A stretch of DNA of 64,000 nt. Source: Pseudoalteromonas lipolytica. Lineage in GTDB: Bacteria; Pseudomonadota; Gammaproteobacteria; Enterobacterales; Alteromonadaceae. Below, one piece after another: positions 43,104-52,520 of this stretch. The notes beneath the pieces were generated by a model. The model was not told where the DNA came from, searched no databases, and saw only the letters and a program-made list of their open reading frames with translations. How positions within the stretch are numbered: the first letter of the stretch is position 1; each line of letters begins with the position of its first letter. The stretch spans positions 62,001 to 126,000 of the forward strand of contig NZ_FPAZ01000008.1 in NCBI RefSeq assembly GCF_900116435.1, read 5' to 3'. The position numbers and the translations under genes were made by a program.

Positions 43104-46100
43104 ATGTTTAATTTATTAATCGAGTCGGTGATAAAAAACCGTTTCATCGTGCTATTAGCTTTACTTGCGGCCATTGCTCTGGGTGCATTAATGGTTCCAA
43201 AACTGAACTTAGATGCGTTTCCTGATGTGACAAATGTGCAGGTAGCTGTTAACACCGAAGCTCCTGGTCTTGGAGCGGAAGAAGTCGAGCAACTTATCAC
43301 ATACCCAATAGAAGCGGTAATGTACGCACTACCTGACGTTGAACAAGTGCGATCGATTTCAAAAACAGGTTTGTCGGGCGTGACGGTGGTGTTTAAAGAA
43401 GGCGTTGATATCTATTTTGCGCGGCAGTTAGTGTTTGAGCGCTTACAATCTGCTAAAGAGCTAATCCCTAACGGACTTGGCATGCCTACCATGGGGCCTA
43501 ATACCTCTGGTCTTGGGCAAGTTTATCAATACTTACTTGAAGCAAAGCCCGATGCTGACATTGATAGCATGGCGCTGCGAAGCCTAAATGACTGGGTGGT
43601 TAAATTATTACTATTACCCATAGATGGTGTTACTGATATTTTATCGTTTGGTGGCGAAGTAAAACAGTATCACGTTAACCTCAACCCTAACAAATTACTT
43701 GCCTATGACCTAAGCCAACAAGATGTAAGCAATGCATTGCAAGCAAACAACAGGAATGTTGGCGGTTGGTATATGAACCGCGGTCAAGAGCAATTAGTTA
43801 TTCGTGGCACTGGCTGGTTTTCGACCGGTGATAAAGGTCTGAGTGAAATTGCGCAAACCCCCATCAAAGCGATTGATGGCACCGTAATTAAAGTCACTGA
43901 TGTTGCAGACGTACAGCTTGGGAGTGAAATACGCCAAGGGGCAGTAACCTTATCGACTCGTGATGAAAATGGTGATGTTGTTAACCGAGGCGAAGTTGTA
44001 ACTGGCGTGGTATTAAAAAGGATTGGTGCAAATACGAAGCAGACCATCGATGGTATTAACGAGCGTATTACAATGATCAACCGCGTGCTGCCTGAGGGCG
44101 TCAAATTCACGCCTATTTATAACCAAGCGGCACTTATTAGCCACGCGGTACAAACCGTTATAGATGCATTGTTACTTGCATTTGTATTTATAATCATAGT
44201 GTTAGCGCTATTCTTGTTAGACTTAAGAGCAACATTCTTGGTTTTGCTGTCCATTCCAATTTCAATCGGCTTAGCGCTCAGTATTATGGCTTGGTTAGGG
44301 CTGTCGGCCAATTTAATGTCATTGGGTGGCATTGCTGTGGCTATTGGCATGCTGGTAGATGGCTCTGTTGTTATGGTTGAAAACATTTTTCGTCATCTAG
44401 GGCTAAAACATAATCAGGGTAAATCAAGCCGTGAGCTGGTTGCTGTTGCAGCAAAAGAAGTTGCTCGGCCAGTTTTCTTTGCGTCATTGATTATTTTAAC
44501 GGTATTTTTGCCTTTATTCAGCTTTGAAGGCGTCGAGGCAAAGCTGTTCCAGCCTATGGCCGTCAGTATCATGTTAGCGATAGTAAGTGCCATGATTGTT
44601 GCCTTAGTCGTTGTGCCTGCGCTAAGCGTGTACTTATTTGCTAAAGGTGTGACAGTTAAACACAGCAAGCTGCTACAACCCATTGAAAAGTTGTATCAAC
44701 GAGCGTTACGACAGGCGTTACAAGCAAAACGGCTGGTGCTTGCTATTGCAGCTTTGTTATTGGTTACAGCCGCAATTTTACTTCCAAGGTTGGGGACTGA
44801 GTTTGTGCCCGAACTTGAAGAAGGTACGATTAATTTGCGGGTAACGCTTGCACCATCAGCCAGTCTTGAAACGGCAATCTCAGTGGCACCTAAACTGGAA
44901 GCCATGTTACTTGAATTTGCAGAAGTCGATTATGCACTTAGTCGGATTGGTCGAGCAGAAGTCGGTGGCGATCCTGAACCTGTTAACAACATAGAGATAT
45001 ACATTGGTCTTAAATCTCGCGAGCAATGGATAAATGCTAAAACACGTGTTGAACTCCAGCAGTTAATGGAAGAAAAACTTGAGCAGTTTCCTGGGCTCTT
45101 ATTTAACTTTTCGCAACCCATCGCCACCCGTGTTGATGAACTTTTATCGGGTGTAAAAGCACAGTTAGCAATCAAGTTGTTTGGTAGTGATTTAGCGGTG
45201 TTAAGTGAAAAAGGTCAGCAAATTGAGCAGCTAGTTAAACAAATACCCGGTGCTAAAGATGTGGCCATGGAGCAAATGGGCGGTGAGGCACAGTTAATTG
45301 TAAAACCTAATCGCTTAGCGTTATCGCGTTTTGGATTATCGGTTGCTGATTTAATGGAGGTTGTACAGCACGGAATTGGTGGACAAAGTGCAGGGCAAAT
45401 TATCAATGCTAACGAGCGTTACGATATCTATGTTCGCATAGCAGAAAATTACCGGCAGAACCCGCGTGTAATTGCAGACCTTCGTTTACAAACCCCTTCG
45501 GGGGCGATTGTGAGAGTAGGTGATGTGGCTAAGGTAGCGATTGAATCGGGAGCATCCCAAGTACGCCGTGATGATGTACAAAGGCGCGTAGTTGTACAAG
45601 CGAATGTGCAAGGACGTGATATGGGATCTGTTGTTGCTGACATTCGCGCGATAATAGAGGATAAATTACAGCTACCGAGTGGTTACAGTGTTGCTATAGG
45701 TGGTCAGTTTGAAAACCAACAACGAGCACAGCAACGTTTAATGATTGTTGTGCCAGCGGCATTGTTACTGATTGCGCTATTACTTTATTTTGCATTTGGC
45801 AATGTATCGCAAGTATTGCTTATTTTAGTGAATGTCCCTTTAGCGGTAATAGGGGGGATTGTGGCTCTGTTTGTATCTGGGCAATATTTGTCGGTACCAA
45901 GCTCTGTTGGCTTTATTACTTTGTTTGGTGTTGCGGTATTGAATGGTGTGGTTATGGTAGAAAGTATTAATCATCGTCTTAAGAGCAGAGACGAAGTAGA
46001 TGACGCGGTGTTTGATGGGGCAACCTCAAGGTTACGACCAGTGTTAATGACCGCATTAACTTCAATGTTAGGGCTTATACCCATGCTATTGAGCACGGGA

Positions 46101-46217
46101 ATAGGGGCTGAAATACAAAAGCCACTGGCAACAGTGATTGTTGGCGGTTTGGTCAGCGCAACATTTTTGACCTTATTTGTCCTACCTGTTCTTTATAAGT
46201 CGATGAGTAATAAATAA
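43104..46217 (+). CDS. Heavy-metal efflux RND pump (CzcA/CusA family)
   Basis: The 1037-aa product has the full RND plan: helix 1 at the N-terminus (FIVLLALLAAIALGALMVP), two large periplasmic loops, and twelve helices. The helix-4 motif reads AIGMLVDGSVVMVEN, so the first Asp of the CzcA-type DFG...D...EN relay is replaced by Ala while the second Asp and Glu remain. This places it outside the classical CzcA Co/Zn/Cd subgroup and nearer CusA or nickel-type pumps. No outer-membrane channel gene follows; a strong terminator does. Confidence 0.92.
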   Translation: MFNLLIESVIKNRFIVLLALLAAIALGALMVPKLNLDAFPDVTNVQVAVNTEAPGLGAEEVEQLITYPIEAVMYALPDVEQVRSISKTGLSGVTVVFKEGVDIYFARQLVFERLQSAKELIPNGLGMPTMGPNTSGLGQVYQYLLEAKPDADIDSMALRSLNDWVVKLLLLPIDGVTDILSFGGEVKQYHVNLNPNKLLAYDLSQQDVSNALQANNRNVGGWYMNRGQEQLVIRGTGWFSTGDKGLSEIAQTPIKAIDGTVIKVTDVADVQLGSEIRQGAVTLSTRDENGDVVNRGEVVTGVVLKRIGANTKQTIDGINERITMINRVLPEGVKFTPIYNQAALISHAVQTVIDALLLAFVFIIIVLALFLLDLRATFLVLLSIPISIGLALSIMAWLGLSANLMSLGGIAVAIGMLVDGSVVMVENIFRHLGLKHNQGKSSRELVAVAAKEVARPVFFASLIILTVFLPLFSFEGVEAKLFQPMAVSIMLAIVSAMIVALVVVPALSVYLFAKGVTVKHSKLLQPIEKLYQRALRQALQAKRLVLAIAALLLVTAAILLPRLGTEFVPELEEGTINLRVTLAPSASLETAISVAPKLEAMLLEFAEVDYALSRIGRAEVGGDPEPVNNIEIYIGLKSREQWINAKTRVELQQLMEEKLEQFPGLLFNFSQPIATRVDELLSGVKAQLAIKLFGSDLAVLSEKGQQIEQLVKQIPGAKDVAMEQMGGEAQLIVKPNRLALSRFGLSVADLMEVVQHGIGGQSAGQIINANERYDIYVRIAENYRQNPRVIADLRLQTPSGAIVRVGDVAKVAIESGASQVRRDDVQRRVVVQANVQGRDMGSVVADIRAIIEDKLQLPSGYSVAIGGQFENQQRAQQRLMIVVPAALLLIALLLYFAFGNVSQVLLILVNVPLAVIGGIVALFVSGQYLSVPSSVGFITLFGVAVLNGVVMVESINHRLKSRDEVDDAVFDGATSRLRPVLMTALTSMLGLIPMLLSTGIGAEIQKPLATVIVGGLVSATFLTLFVLPVLYKSMSNK

Positions 46218-46240
46218 CTGCCTAAGTGGCTTATTTACAG

Positions 46241-46263
46241 AGGGGCGTAATCGCCCCTTTTTT
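46241..46263 (+). terminator. Terminator of the metal-efflux operon
   Basis: AGGGGCG-TAAT-CGCCCCT stem followed by a run of T. Confidence 0.92.
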
Positions 46264-46343
46264 AGTACTGAGTAATTCTGTAAAGGGCGTTTACACAACA
46301 CGTAAGCCCTTATAAACTGGGCGCTATAATAATGAAGTAACAT

Positions 46344-46841
46344 ATGGAACAGACCGTGAGCAATAAAATTTCAATTCGTCCTGCAGTACCGAGCGACGCA
46401 GCAACTATCCTACATTTCATCAATGAACTAGCTATCTACGAAAAAGAACCAGATGCAGTAAAGACTGATGAGAATGCTATTTTAAAAACTTTATTTAGTG
46501 AAGGTGCAACCGCTCACAGTGTTATTTGTTTAGAAGGTGACACAGCCATTGGTTTTGCCGTTTATTTTTATAATTATTCTACGTGGCTTGGTAAAAACGG
46601 TTTGTATTTAGAAGACTTATATGTCAGTGCTGATAGCCGTGGTAAAGGTGCAGGTAAAAAAATTATGCAATACCTTGCGAAACAAGCGCTAGAAAAAGAC
46701 TGCGGTCGATTTGAGTGGGTAGTACTTGATTGGAATAAACCCGCGATTGATTTTTATGACAGCATTGGCGCTAAACCACAAAATGAATGGATTATTTATC
46801 GACTAACAGGGCAAGAGTTGATCGATTTTGCGAATCAGTAA
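46344..46841 (+). CDS. GNAT acetyltransferase, diamine/spermidine-type
   Basis: The 165-aa product has the acetyl-CoA motif A (LEDLYVSADSRGKGAGKKIM) and motif B (WNKPAIDFYDSIGAKPQNEW). The pattern EEDL(Y/F)V...RGKG plus DWN-x-x-x-I-x-FY is typical of the diamine/spermidine acetyltransferase group. It probably acetylates a small amine in the cytosol. The ribosome site is weak; GTG 46356 is an alternative start. Confidence 0.9.
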   Translation: MEQTVSNKISIRPAVPSDAATILHFINELAIYEKEPDAVKTDENAILKTLFSEGATAHSVICLEGDTAIGFAVYFYNYSTWLGKNGLYLEDLYVSADSRGKGAGKKIMQYLAKQALEKDCGRFEWVVLDWNKPAIDFYDSIGAKPQNEWIIYRLTGQELIDFANQ

Positions 46842-46868
46842 TATCACCAAATCACACAAATAATAAAT

Positions 46869-46887
46869 ATAAATAAAAATCATTTGC
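46869..46887 (+). promoter_or_regulatory. Fur-box-like site before the sodA operon
   Basis: The sequence around AAATAAAAATCATTTGC agrees with the Fur consensus at 12 of 19 positions, 58-76 bp before the first gene. Iron repression of sodA is known in E. coli. The site is weak, so this is tentative. Confidence 0.4.
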
Positions 46888-46944
46888 ATTTAGCGTTTTG
46901 TCTGTGTAGTTTTAATACACAGGTTTTAAGTGCAGGTGATTTTT

Positions 46945-47451
46945 ATGACACACACAACACATCTCTCAGCCTTAGGTGCTCCAGTTATTGATGATGCATT
47001 AGCACCTTGGCAAAACGCTATTTATAACGGGAATCTGGCTTTTGAGTCTGGCGAATTAATCATTGCTCGCGATCACTACACGCAGGCAAGTGGTTGTGCA
47101 GAAACATTACTCACGCAATTTGCGAACTTACCACTAACCCCCACGGTTATTGACACATTAGAGCATTGTATTGCGGCCTTTGTAGTGGCGACTTTAAACC
47201 TTGCAGATACCTTTAAAGTTATGCAAAAACCTGAGCAAGCCTGTAGTTGGCTTTGCTATGCTCATCAACGGCTTAGTCATCTTTTAATGCACCCAGAGCA
47301 GCAAGTTCGCATACACGTATTACATCATCATCACAAAACGTATTTTGAGTTGGTGAAGTTTGCGAAAATGTCATCGGCATTTCCAACCCTCATCAATCGT
47401 ATAAATCAGCTGTTAGCTGAGCATCCCCACAAAACGCAGTTATTACATTAA
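46945..47451 (+). CDS. Hypothetical helical protein preceding sodA
   Basis: The 168-aa product was not firmly recognised. It is all helical by eye with TPR-like spacing (AIYNGNLAFESGELIIARDHYTQA) and a His-rich stretch (VLHHHHKTYFEL); the Vibrio DUF2753 group is a possible relative. The ATG at 46945 is chosen because AGGTG lies six bases before it. It is 15 bases from sodA and presumably cotranscribed with it, so a role in metal or oxidative stress is possible. Confidence 0.75.
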   Translation: MTHTTHLSALGAPVIDDALAPWQNAIYNGNLAFESGELIIARDHYTQASGCAETLLTQFANLPLTPTVIDTLEHCIAAFVVATLNLADTFKVMQKPEQACSWLCYAHQRLSHLLMHPEQQVRIHVLHHHHKTYFELVKFAKMSSAFPTLINRINQLLAEHPHKTQLLH

Positions 47452-47466
47452 CGATAAGGAATCAGT

Positions 47467-48078
47467 ATGCCTTTTACATTACCCGATTTAGCTTATGACT
47501 ATGATGCACTCGAGCCTAATATTGATGCAAAAACTATGGAAATCCATCATACATTGCACCACCAAACTTATATTAATAAGGCGAATGCTGCCTTAGAAGG
47601 GAGTCATTATAGCGAGCAAGATGCCGAAACACTGTTGCGAACGATTGCTACAATGCCCGAGTTATTACAAGAGGCGGTGCAAGAGCATGTTGGCGGGCAC
47701 CATAATCACTCATTATTTTGGCAAGTAATGACACCGAATGGGGTAGGCAAACCAAGCGGTGAATTACATACAGCGATCGTTGAAGCATTTGGCAGTTTTG
47801 ATGAGTTTAAAGAGCAGTTTACTGATGCCGCTGTCAGCCGCTTTGGAAGTGGCTGGGCATGGCTATGTGTTGACGAAAATAATCAACTCGTTGTTGAAAG
47901 TAGTTTAAATCAAGACAGCCCGCTGATGCATAACCATACGCCGATTTTGGCTCTCGATGTGTGGGAGCATGCCTATTACTTAAAATATCAAAACCGCCGA
48001 CCAGAATACATCGCTGCATTTTATAAAGTGATTAATTGGCCCGAAGTTGAGCGACGTTATTTAGCAGCGATTAAATAG
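47467..48078 (+). CDS. sodA: Superoxide dismutase, Mn-type
   Basis: The 203-aa enzyme dismutates superoxide in the cytosol. The metal ligands are the first His in [18 protein letters not shown], and [19 protein letters not shown]. Gly-Gly-His before NHS, the FGSGWAWL segment and QDSPLM are typical of the manganese rather than iron subtype. AAGGAATC precedes the ATG. Selectivity cannot be fixed from sequence alone, since some members use either metal. Confidence 0.95.
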   Translation: MPFTLPDLAYDYDALEPNIDAKTMEIHHTLHHQTYINKANAALEGSHYSEQDAETLLRTIATMPELLQEAVQEHVGGHHNHSLFWQVMTPNGVGKPSGELHTAIVEAFGSFDEFKEQFTDAAVSRFGSGWAWLCVDENNQLVVESSLNQDSPLMHNHTPILALDVWEHAYYLKYQNRRPEYIAAFYKVINWPEVERRYLAAIK

Positions 48079-48153
48079 TTAAGGTCCGAAACTGGCTAGT
48101 CAAAAAAATATATTCGGTTAAGCTATCGGTATTAGCTGATTACGAGAATCATT

Positions 48154-49503
48154 ATGACTAGCCAACAATGGCGTACAGCAAGGCAAAGCCGTGATGCCCG
48201 ATTTGATGGGGTATTTTTTGTCGCGGTAAAAAGTACCGGTATATATTGTCGGCCAATTTGTCCAGCACCGACAGCGCAAGAGAAAAATGTTGAATACTAT
48301 CAGTACGCGCATTTAGCGGCACAGGATGGGTTTCGCCCTTGTATTCGGTGTCGACCTGATAGTGCACCGAATAGTCCCGCGTGGTTAGGAACTAAAACCA
48401 CGGCGCTCAGAGCAAAGCAACTTATTGACAAAGGCGAGGCATATGATTGTGAAGTGCTGGCCGATAGATTAGGTGTGTCGAGTCGTTATTTGCGTCGTTT
48501 GTTTAATCAGCACTTTGGTCTTTCAATCACACAATATCGCTTATTCAATCAGTGCAATTTTGCTAAGCAGCTGTTACAAGAAACTGATTTATCGGTTGCT
48601 GACATCGCTTTTGCATCTGGTTTTAATAGTATTCGCCGTTTTAACGACGCATTTTTAAAGCAGCTTAATATTGCACCATCAAAATTGCGAAAAACCGATA
48701 AAAAACCAAGTGCAACGTTAAATTTAACTTTGGCGTTTCGTCCACCTTATAACTGGCAGGCTTTACATGGGTTTTTACAGCGCCGCTTAATTAAAGGTCT
48801 CGAATGGCTTAGCGAAACAAGCTATGGGCGCACATTTAAAGACTCGCATTGCCAAGGGCAATTTACTGCTCAATTTGTTGAACAAAAAAATCATTTTAAA
48901 GTCACGATAGATATTGATAACACCCGCTATTTACAACAAGTGATCCATAACATTCGTCGTGTACTTGATTTAGATGCTGATACGCACACGATTGAAGCCC
49001 ATTTAAATGCCGAACTTAATAATGCCATGCCATTGACACAAGGCTTACGCTTGCCGGGTATTTGGTCAGATTTTGAAGCGGGTATTCGCGCAGTCTTGGG
49101 TCAACAAGTGAGTGTGACTGCTGCGCACAACTTGGTAACTAAGCTGGTCGCTGAGTTTAATCAAGCGTGTGATACCGTGTTTTTTCCATCTCCAGAATGG
49201 CTTGCCAATTCAGAATTGAGCTTTTTTAAAATGCCTCAATCACGCAAAGACGCTTTAAACCGGTTAAGTGAGTATTGTCATCAACATCCTGATAATCAAG
49301 AGCTTGATAATTGGCTGTCACTAAAAGGGATTGGCCCATGGACAGTTAATTACGCTAAGCTGCGAGGTCAAAGTAACCCTGATATTTTACTTGCCGGTGA
49401 CTTAGGCATTAAAAAGGCTTTAGCAGAGGTCGGTGAATTTGATAGTGAGCGCTGTGCACCTTTCCGTTCTTATTTAACATTTCAACTATGGCAACAATTA
49501 TGA
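48154..49503 (+). CDS. Ada-AraC-AlkA fusion DNA repair protein
   Basis: The 449-aa product has three parts. An N-terminal Ada-type zinc domain has Cys at 32, 36, 63 and 66 (GIYCRPICPA, FRPCIRC), where Cys32 is the likely methyl acceptor. An AraC-type helix-turn-helix follows (SSRYLRRLFNQHFGLS, ADIAFASGFNSIRRFNDAF). The C-terminal AlkA glycosylase has LGQQVSVTAAHNL, LKGIGPWTVNYAKLR and the catalytic Asp in LAGDLGIKK. It should sense methylated DNA, activate alkylation-repair genes and remove 3-methyladenine. Its last four bases overlap ogt (ATGA), giving a two-gene repair operon. Confidence 0.95.
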   Translation: MTSQQWRTARQSRDARFDGVFFVAVKSTGIYCRPICPAPTAQEKNVEYYQYAHLAAQDGFRPCIRCRPDSAPNSPAWLGTKTTALRAKQLIDKGEAYDCEVLADRLGVSSRYLRRLFNQHFGLSITQYRLFNQCNFAKQLLQETDLSVADIAFASGFNSIRRFNDAFLKQLNIAPSKLRKTDKKPSATLNLTLAFRPPYNWQALHGFLQRRLIKGLEWLSETSYGRTFKDSHCQGQFTAQFVEQKNHFKVTIDIDNTRYLQQVIHNIRRVLDLDADTHTIEAHLNAELNNAMPLTQGLRLPGIWSDFEAGIRAVLGQQVSVTAAHNLVTKLVAEFNQACDTVFFPSPEWLANSELSFFKMPQSRKDALNRLSEYCHQHPDNQELDNWLSLKGIGPWTVNYAKLRGQSNPDILLAGDLGIKKALAEVGEFDSERCAPFRSYLTFQLWQQL

Positions 49504-49973
49504 AAACGCAACAAGTTATTATGCCAAGCCCACTTGGCGATATTACCATTCAAAGCACCTCAAAGGGCGTCAGTTATGTAGGTTTTTATCCTGTTGTTGC
49601 CATGCAAACTGAAGCCGTAAACGAGCATACATTAACCCCGATTTTAATATGCATGAGCGAGCTTAACGAATACTTCAAGGGCGAACGTACACATTTTAGT
49701 GTGCCGCTTGACACGCAAGGGACGGCGTTTCAGCAATCAGTGTGGCGTGCGCTAATGGGGGTTGAATTTGGTAAAACCAAGAGTTACCTAGATATAGCAC
49801 AGGCTATTAATAACCCAAAAGCGGTGCGTGCAGTGGGCGCAGCCAATGGTAAGAACCCAATTAGTATCATAGTGCCATGTCATCGGGTAATTGGTGCAAG
49901 CGGAAAGCTAACGGGGTATGCCGGTGGACTAGACCGTAAAGAATGGCTACTTAAACACGAAGGAATTTTGTAA
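49500..49973 (+). CDS. ogt: Methylated-DNA--protein-cysteine methyltransferase
   Basis: The 157-aa product transfers the methyl group of O6-methylguanine to its own Cys. The active site IIVPCHRVIGASG and the helix-turn-helix-like WRALMGVEFGKTKSY and NPKAVRAVGAANGKNP are present. The start at 49500 overlaps the preceding stop as ATGA; ATG 49488 is less likely. Coupling to the Ada-AlkA fusion makes a compact alkylation-repair operon. Confidence 0.95.
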   Translation: MKTQQVIMPSPLGDITIQSTSKGVSYVGFYPVVAMQTEAVNEHTLTPILICMSELNEYFKGERTHFSVPLDTQGTAFQQSVWRALMGVEFGKTKSYLDIAQAINNPKAVRAVGAANGKNPISIIVPCHRVIGASGKLTGYAGGLDRKEWLLKHEGIL

Positions 49974-50027
49974 AAATCCTGTTTTTACTTCTACACTGTT
50001 ATCAGTTGACTAAATTCGTAGTTTATT

Positions 50028-50870
50028 ATGACAGTGACGTTGTTTTTTATTAGATTTTTACTTGTTCTTTTTATCGTACTTTCTCTGCATTGTCAGGCGA
50101 AAAGTAGTGCGCCATTGCCTCTGACCTTATGTTATGCAGACCACACACAAGCACCTCTGTTTGTTGGTGCTAAACATGAAATACCCCTTGTTGAACCTAC
50201 GGCACAATTAGCGGCGCTTGCTAAACTTGATAATGCACTTGAATCCGTGACTTTTAAGTTTGTAAAAATGCCATGGTCGCAGTGCATTACAGCGATAAAG
50301 CAGGGTCGAGTCGATGCATTTATAGCGGGATTTAGTCCACAAAAATCCCGTTATGCTGTATTTCCGGTTACTGATAAAGGTGTACCGATTGCTAAATTTG
50401 CCTTTGCAAGAATGAGCCAATGCTTAATTGGAAGTCGTCGCTTTCATACCAAATGGCAATCTCGTGAAGTGTTACAATCAAAGGCATTTTCTTTGGCCGT
50501 TGCAAATGGGCTTTTTGTGGGAGAAGCGGCCAGCGAAGAGGCGTTTTTTATTGAACACACGTTTACTCAGCAACAGGCTATAGAGCGTGTATCAGAGGGG
50601 CGAGCCGATGCGGCTTTAGTGCTCTGCCAAATCGAAAATAATAAACTTGATTTATCGGTATACCATCGACAGAAGCTGGCACCTGTCTATCCGCCTTTAA
50701 ATACGGTGACAGCGTACTTGGCTTTTTCGAATGAGTTTTATGTTAAGCATCAGAATGAGGCGGTTGTTATTTGGCAGCAACTTTTAAAGCAGAATATCCC
50801 ATTGACCTTTGCAAAACAGATGCAAAACTCCCCTCATTTAGAGATGAGCAGCTACGGCGCAAAAGAGTAA
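50028..50870 (+). CDS. Periplasmic solute-binding-like protein (SBP family 3)
   Basis: The 280-aa product has a signal peptide (ending LHCQAKS) and a family-3-like fold: FVKMPWSQCITAIKQGRVDAFIAGFSPQKSRYAVF. There is no transporter gene next to it. Such orphan proteins are common in marine gammaproteobacteria and may sense rather than import amino acids. The exact ligand cannot be read. Confidence 0.8.
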   Translation: MTVTLFFIRFLLVLFIVLSLHCQAKSSAPLPLTLCYADHTQAPLFVGAKHEIPLVEPTAQLAALAKLDNALESVTFKFVKMPWSQCITAIKQGRVDAFIAGFSPQKSRYAVFPVTDKGVPIAKFAFARMSQCLIGSRRFHTKWQSREVLQSKAFSLAVANGLFVGEAASEEAFFIEHTFTQQQAIERVSEGRADAALVLCQIENNKLDLSVYHRQKLAPVYPPLNTVTAYLAFSNEFYVKHQNEAVVIWQQLLKQNIPLTFAKQMQNSPHLEMSSYGAKE

Positions 50871-50935
50871 GGTAATAGATGATGTTATTGCACGATTAGG
50901 GTAGCATATTGCGACTTTAAATTTTGGGCAACATC

Positions 50936-51520
50936 ATGGCACAGCTGTACTTTTATTATTCTGCAATGAATGCGGGTAAATCAACCACACTTTTACAATC
51001 GGCTTTTAACTACCGCGAACGTGGAATGGAACCAGTGATTTTAACCGCTGCGATTGATGACAGAGCGGGCGTTGGCAAAGTATCGTCACGGATAGGTTTA
51101 CAAGCTGATGCACATATTTTTGATGCCGACAAAGATGTATTTCAGCTAATCAAATCGTTGAACGATCAGAAAAAGCGTCATTGTATTTTAGTTGATGAGT
51201 GTCAGTTTTTATCTAAATTGCAAGTGATGCAATTAACCGATGTGGTCGATGAACTGGGCATTCCTGTTCTTTGTTATGGTCTTCGTAATGATTTTAGAGG
51301 TGAGTTATTTAGTGGCTCGCAGTATCTTTTAGCGTGGGCGGATAAACTTATTGAGCTAAAAACCGTGTGTCATTGCGGTCGTAAAGCAAACCACGTTTTA
51401 CGCACCGATGAGCAGGGCAATGCGATTGCTGATGGTAATCAAGTCGAAATTGGCGGCAACGACCGATATGTATCGGTGTGCCGCAAACATTATAAAGCTG
51501 CGTTAAATCTCTGCCGCTAA
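50936..51520 (+). CDS. tdk: Thymidine kinase
   Basis: The 194-aa enzyme phosphorylates thymidine for salvage. The P-loop [19 protein letters not shown] and the zinc Cys pairs CHCGRKA and VSVCRKHY are all present. The ATG at 50936 is preferred over an upstream TTG at 50924. Its 3' end overlaps the threonine aldolase gene on the other strand by 18 bases. Confidence 0.96.
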   Translation: MAQLYFYYSAMNAGKSTTLLQSAFNYRERGMEPVILTAAIDDRAGVGKVSSRIGLQADAHIFDADKDVFQLIKSLNDQKKRHCILVDECQFLSKLQVMQLTDVVDELGIPVLCYGLRNDFRGELFSGSQYLLAWADKLIELKTVCHCGRKANHVLRTDEQGNAIADGNQVEIGGNDRYVSVCRKHYKAALNLCR

Positions 51521-52510
51521 AGCATCAATAAAGCAGTTAATATCGTGCTTAGTGACCCCTAAATGCGTCACTAAGCGAAGTGGTTTGCCTGCTGAAAAAA
51601 GTATATTTTTCTCTTTTAGCTTATTAGCAACAGCTTTTAAATCAATAGCTTCATCGACATTTGCGTACACAATGTTGGTATCGATTTGAAAAGGTGTGGT
51701 ATCAAAGCCTGATAATGAATTTAATTTTTCAGCGAGATAAGCCGCATTATCGTGATCGTCACTTAGTCGGGTGACGTGATTCTCAAGCGCATATTGCCCC
51801 GCTGCAGCAAGCATACCCGCTTGGCGCATACCACCACCAAGCACTTTACGCCAGCGGCGAGCTTTATCAATAAGTGCTTTGTTACCCAATAATAATGAAC
51901 CCACAGGGGCGCCTAACCCTTTTGATAGACAAATAGACACTGAATCAAAGTATTGGGTGATTTCAGTAATATCGACACCTAACTTAACTGCTGCGTTATA
52001 CACACGCGCCCCATCAAGGTGAAGTGCAAGGTTGTGTTTATTAACACATTCTCTTGCTTGTTCAAGGTAACTTAATGGCAGTACTTTGCCTCCAATGGTG
52101 TTTTCAAGGCTGAGTAGTTTCGTTTTTGCAAAGTGAAAGTCATCCGCTTTAATAGCTGCAACCACCTTGTTTAAATCAATGGTGCCATCGGCGTTATTTT
52201 CAATCGGTTGTGGTTGAATCGACCCAAGTACGGCGGCACCGCCACCTTCAAACTTATAGTTATGTGCTTGTTGGCCACAAATGTACTCATCACCACGTTC
52301 GCAATGTGCCATTAAAGCAAGTAAATTTGCTTGCGTACCAGAGCTGCAAAAAAGCGCACTTTCGAACCCATGTCGCTCAGCAGCAACGTGTTCTAATTGG
52401 TTAACACTTGGGTCATCACCGTAAACATCATCACCAACGGCAGCATTATTCATAACTGCACGCATATCGGCTGTAGGTTGAGTGACTGTGTCTGAACGAA
52501 AGTCGATCAT
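51503..52510 (-). CDS. ltaE: Low-specificity L-threonine aldolase
   Basis: The 335-aa enzyme splits threonine and related beta-hydroxy amino acids into glycine and an aldehyde. It is a fold-type-I PLP enzyme: the N-terminal [11 protein letters not shown] and GDDVYGDDP, the [10 protein letters not shown] segment and the PLP Lys in [12 protein letters not shown]. The start at 52510, with AGGGT upstream, matches the family; the open frame continues to 52564. It lies ten bases after rlmF and is probably cotranscribed. Confidence 0.94.
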   Translation of the reverse strand: MIDFRSDTVTQPTADMRAVMNNAAVGDDVYGDDPSVNQLEHVAAERHGFESALFCSSGTQANLLALMAHCERGDEYICGQQAHNYKFEGGGAAVLGSIQPQPIENNADGTIDLNKVVAAIKADDFHFAKTKLLSLENTIGGKVLPLSYLEQARECVNKHNLALHLDGARVYNAAVKLGVDITEITQYFDSVSICLSKGLGAPVGSLLLGNKALIDKARRWRKVLGGGMRQAGMLAAAGQYALENHVTRLSDDHDNAAYLAEKLNSLSGFDTTPFQIDTNIVYANVDEAIDLKAVANKLKEKNILFSAGKPLRLVTHLGVTKHDINCFIDALAAEI

Positions 52511-52520
52511 GTTATTACCC

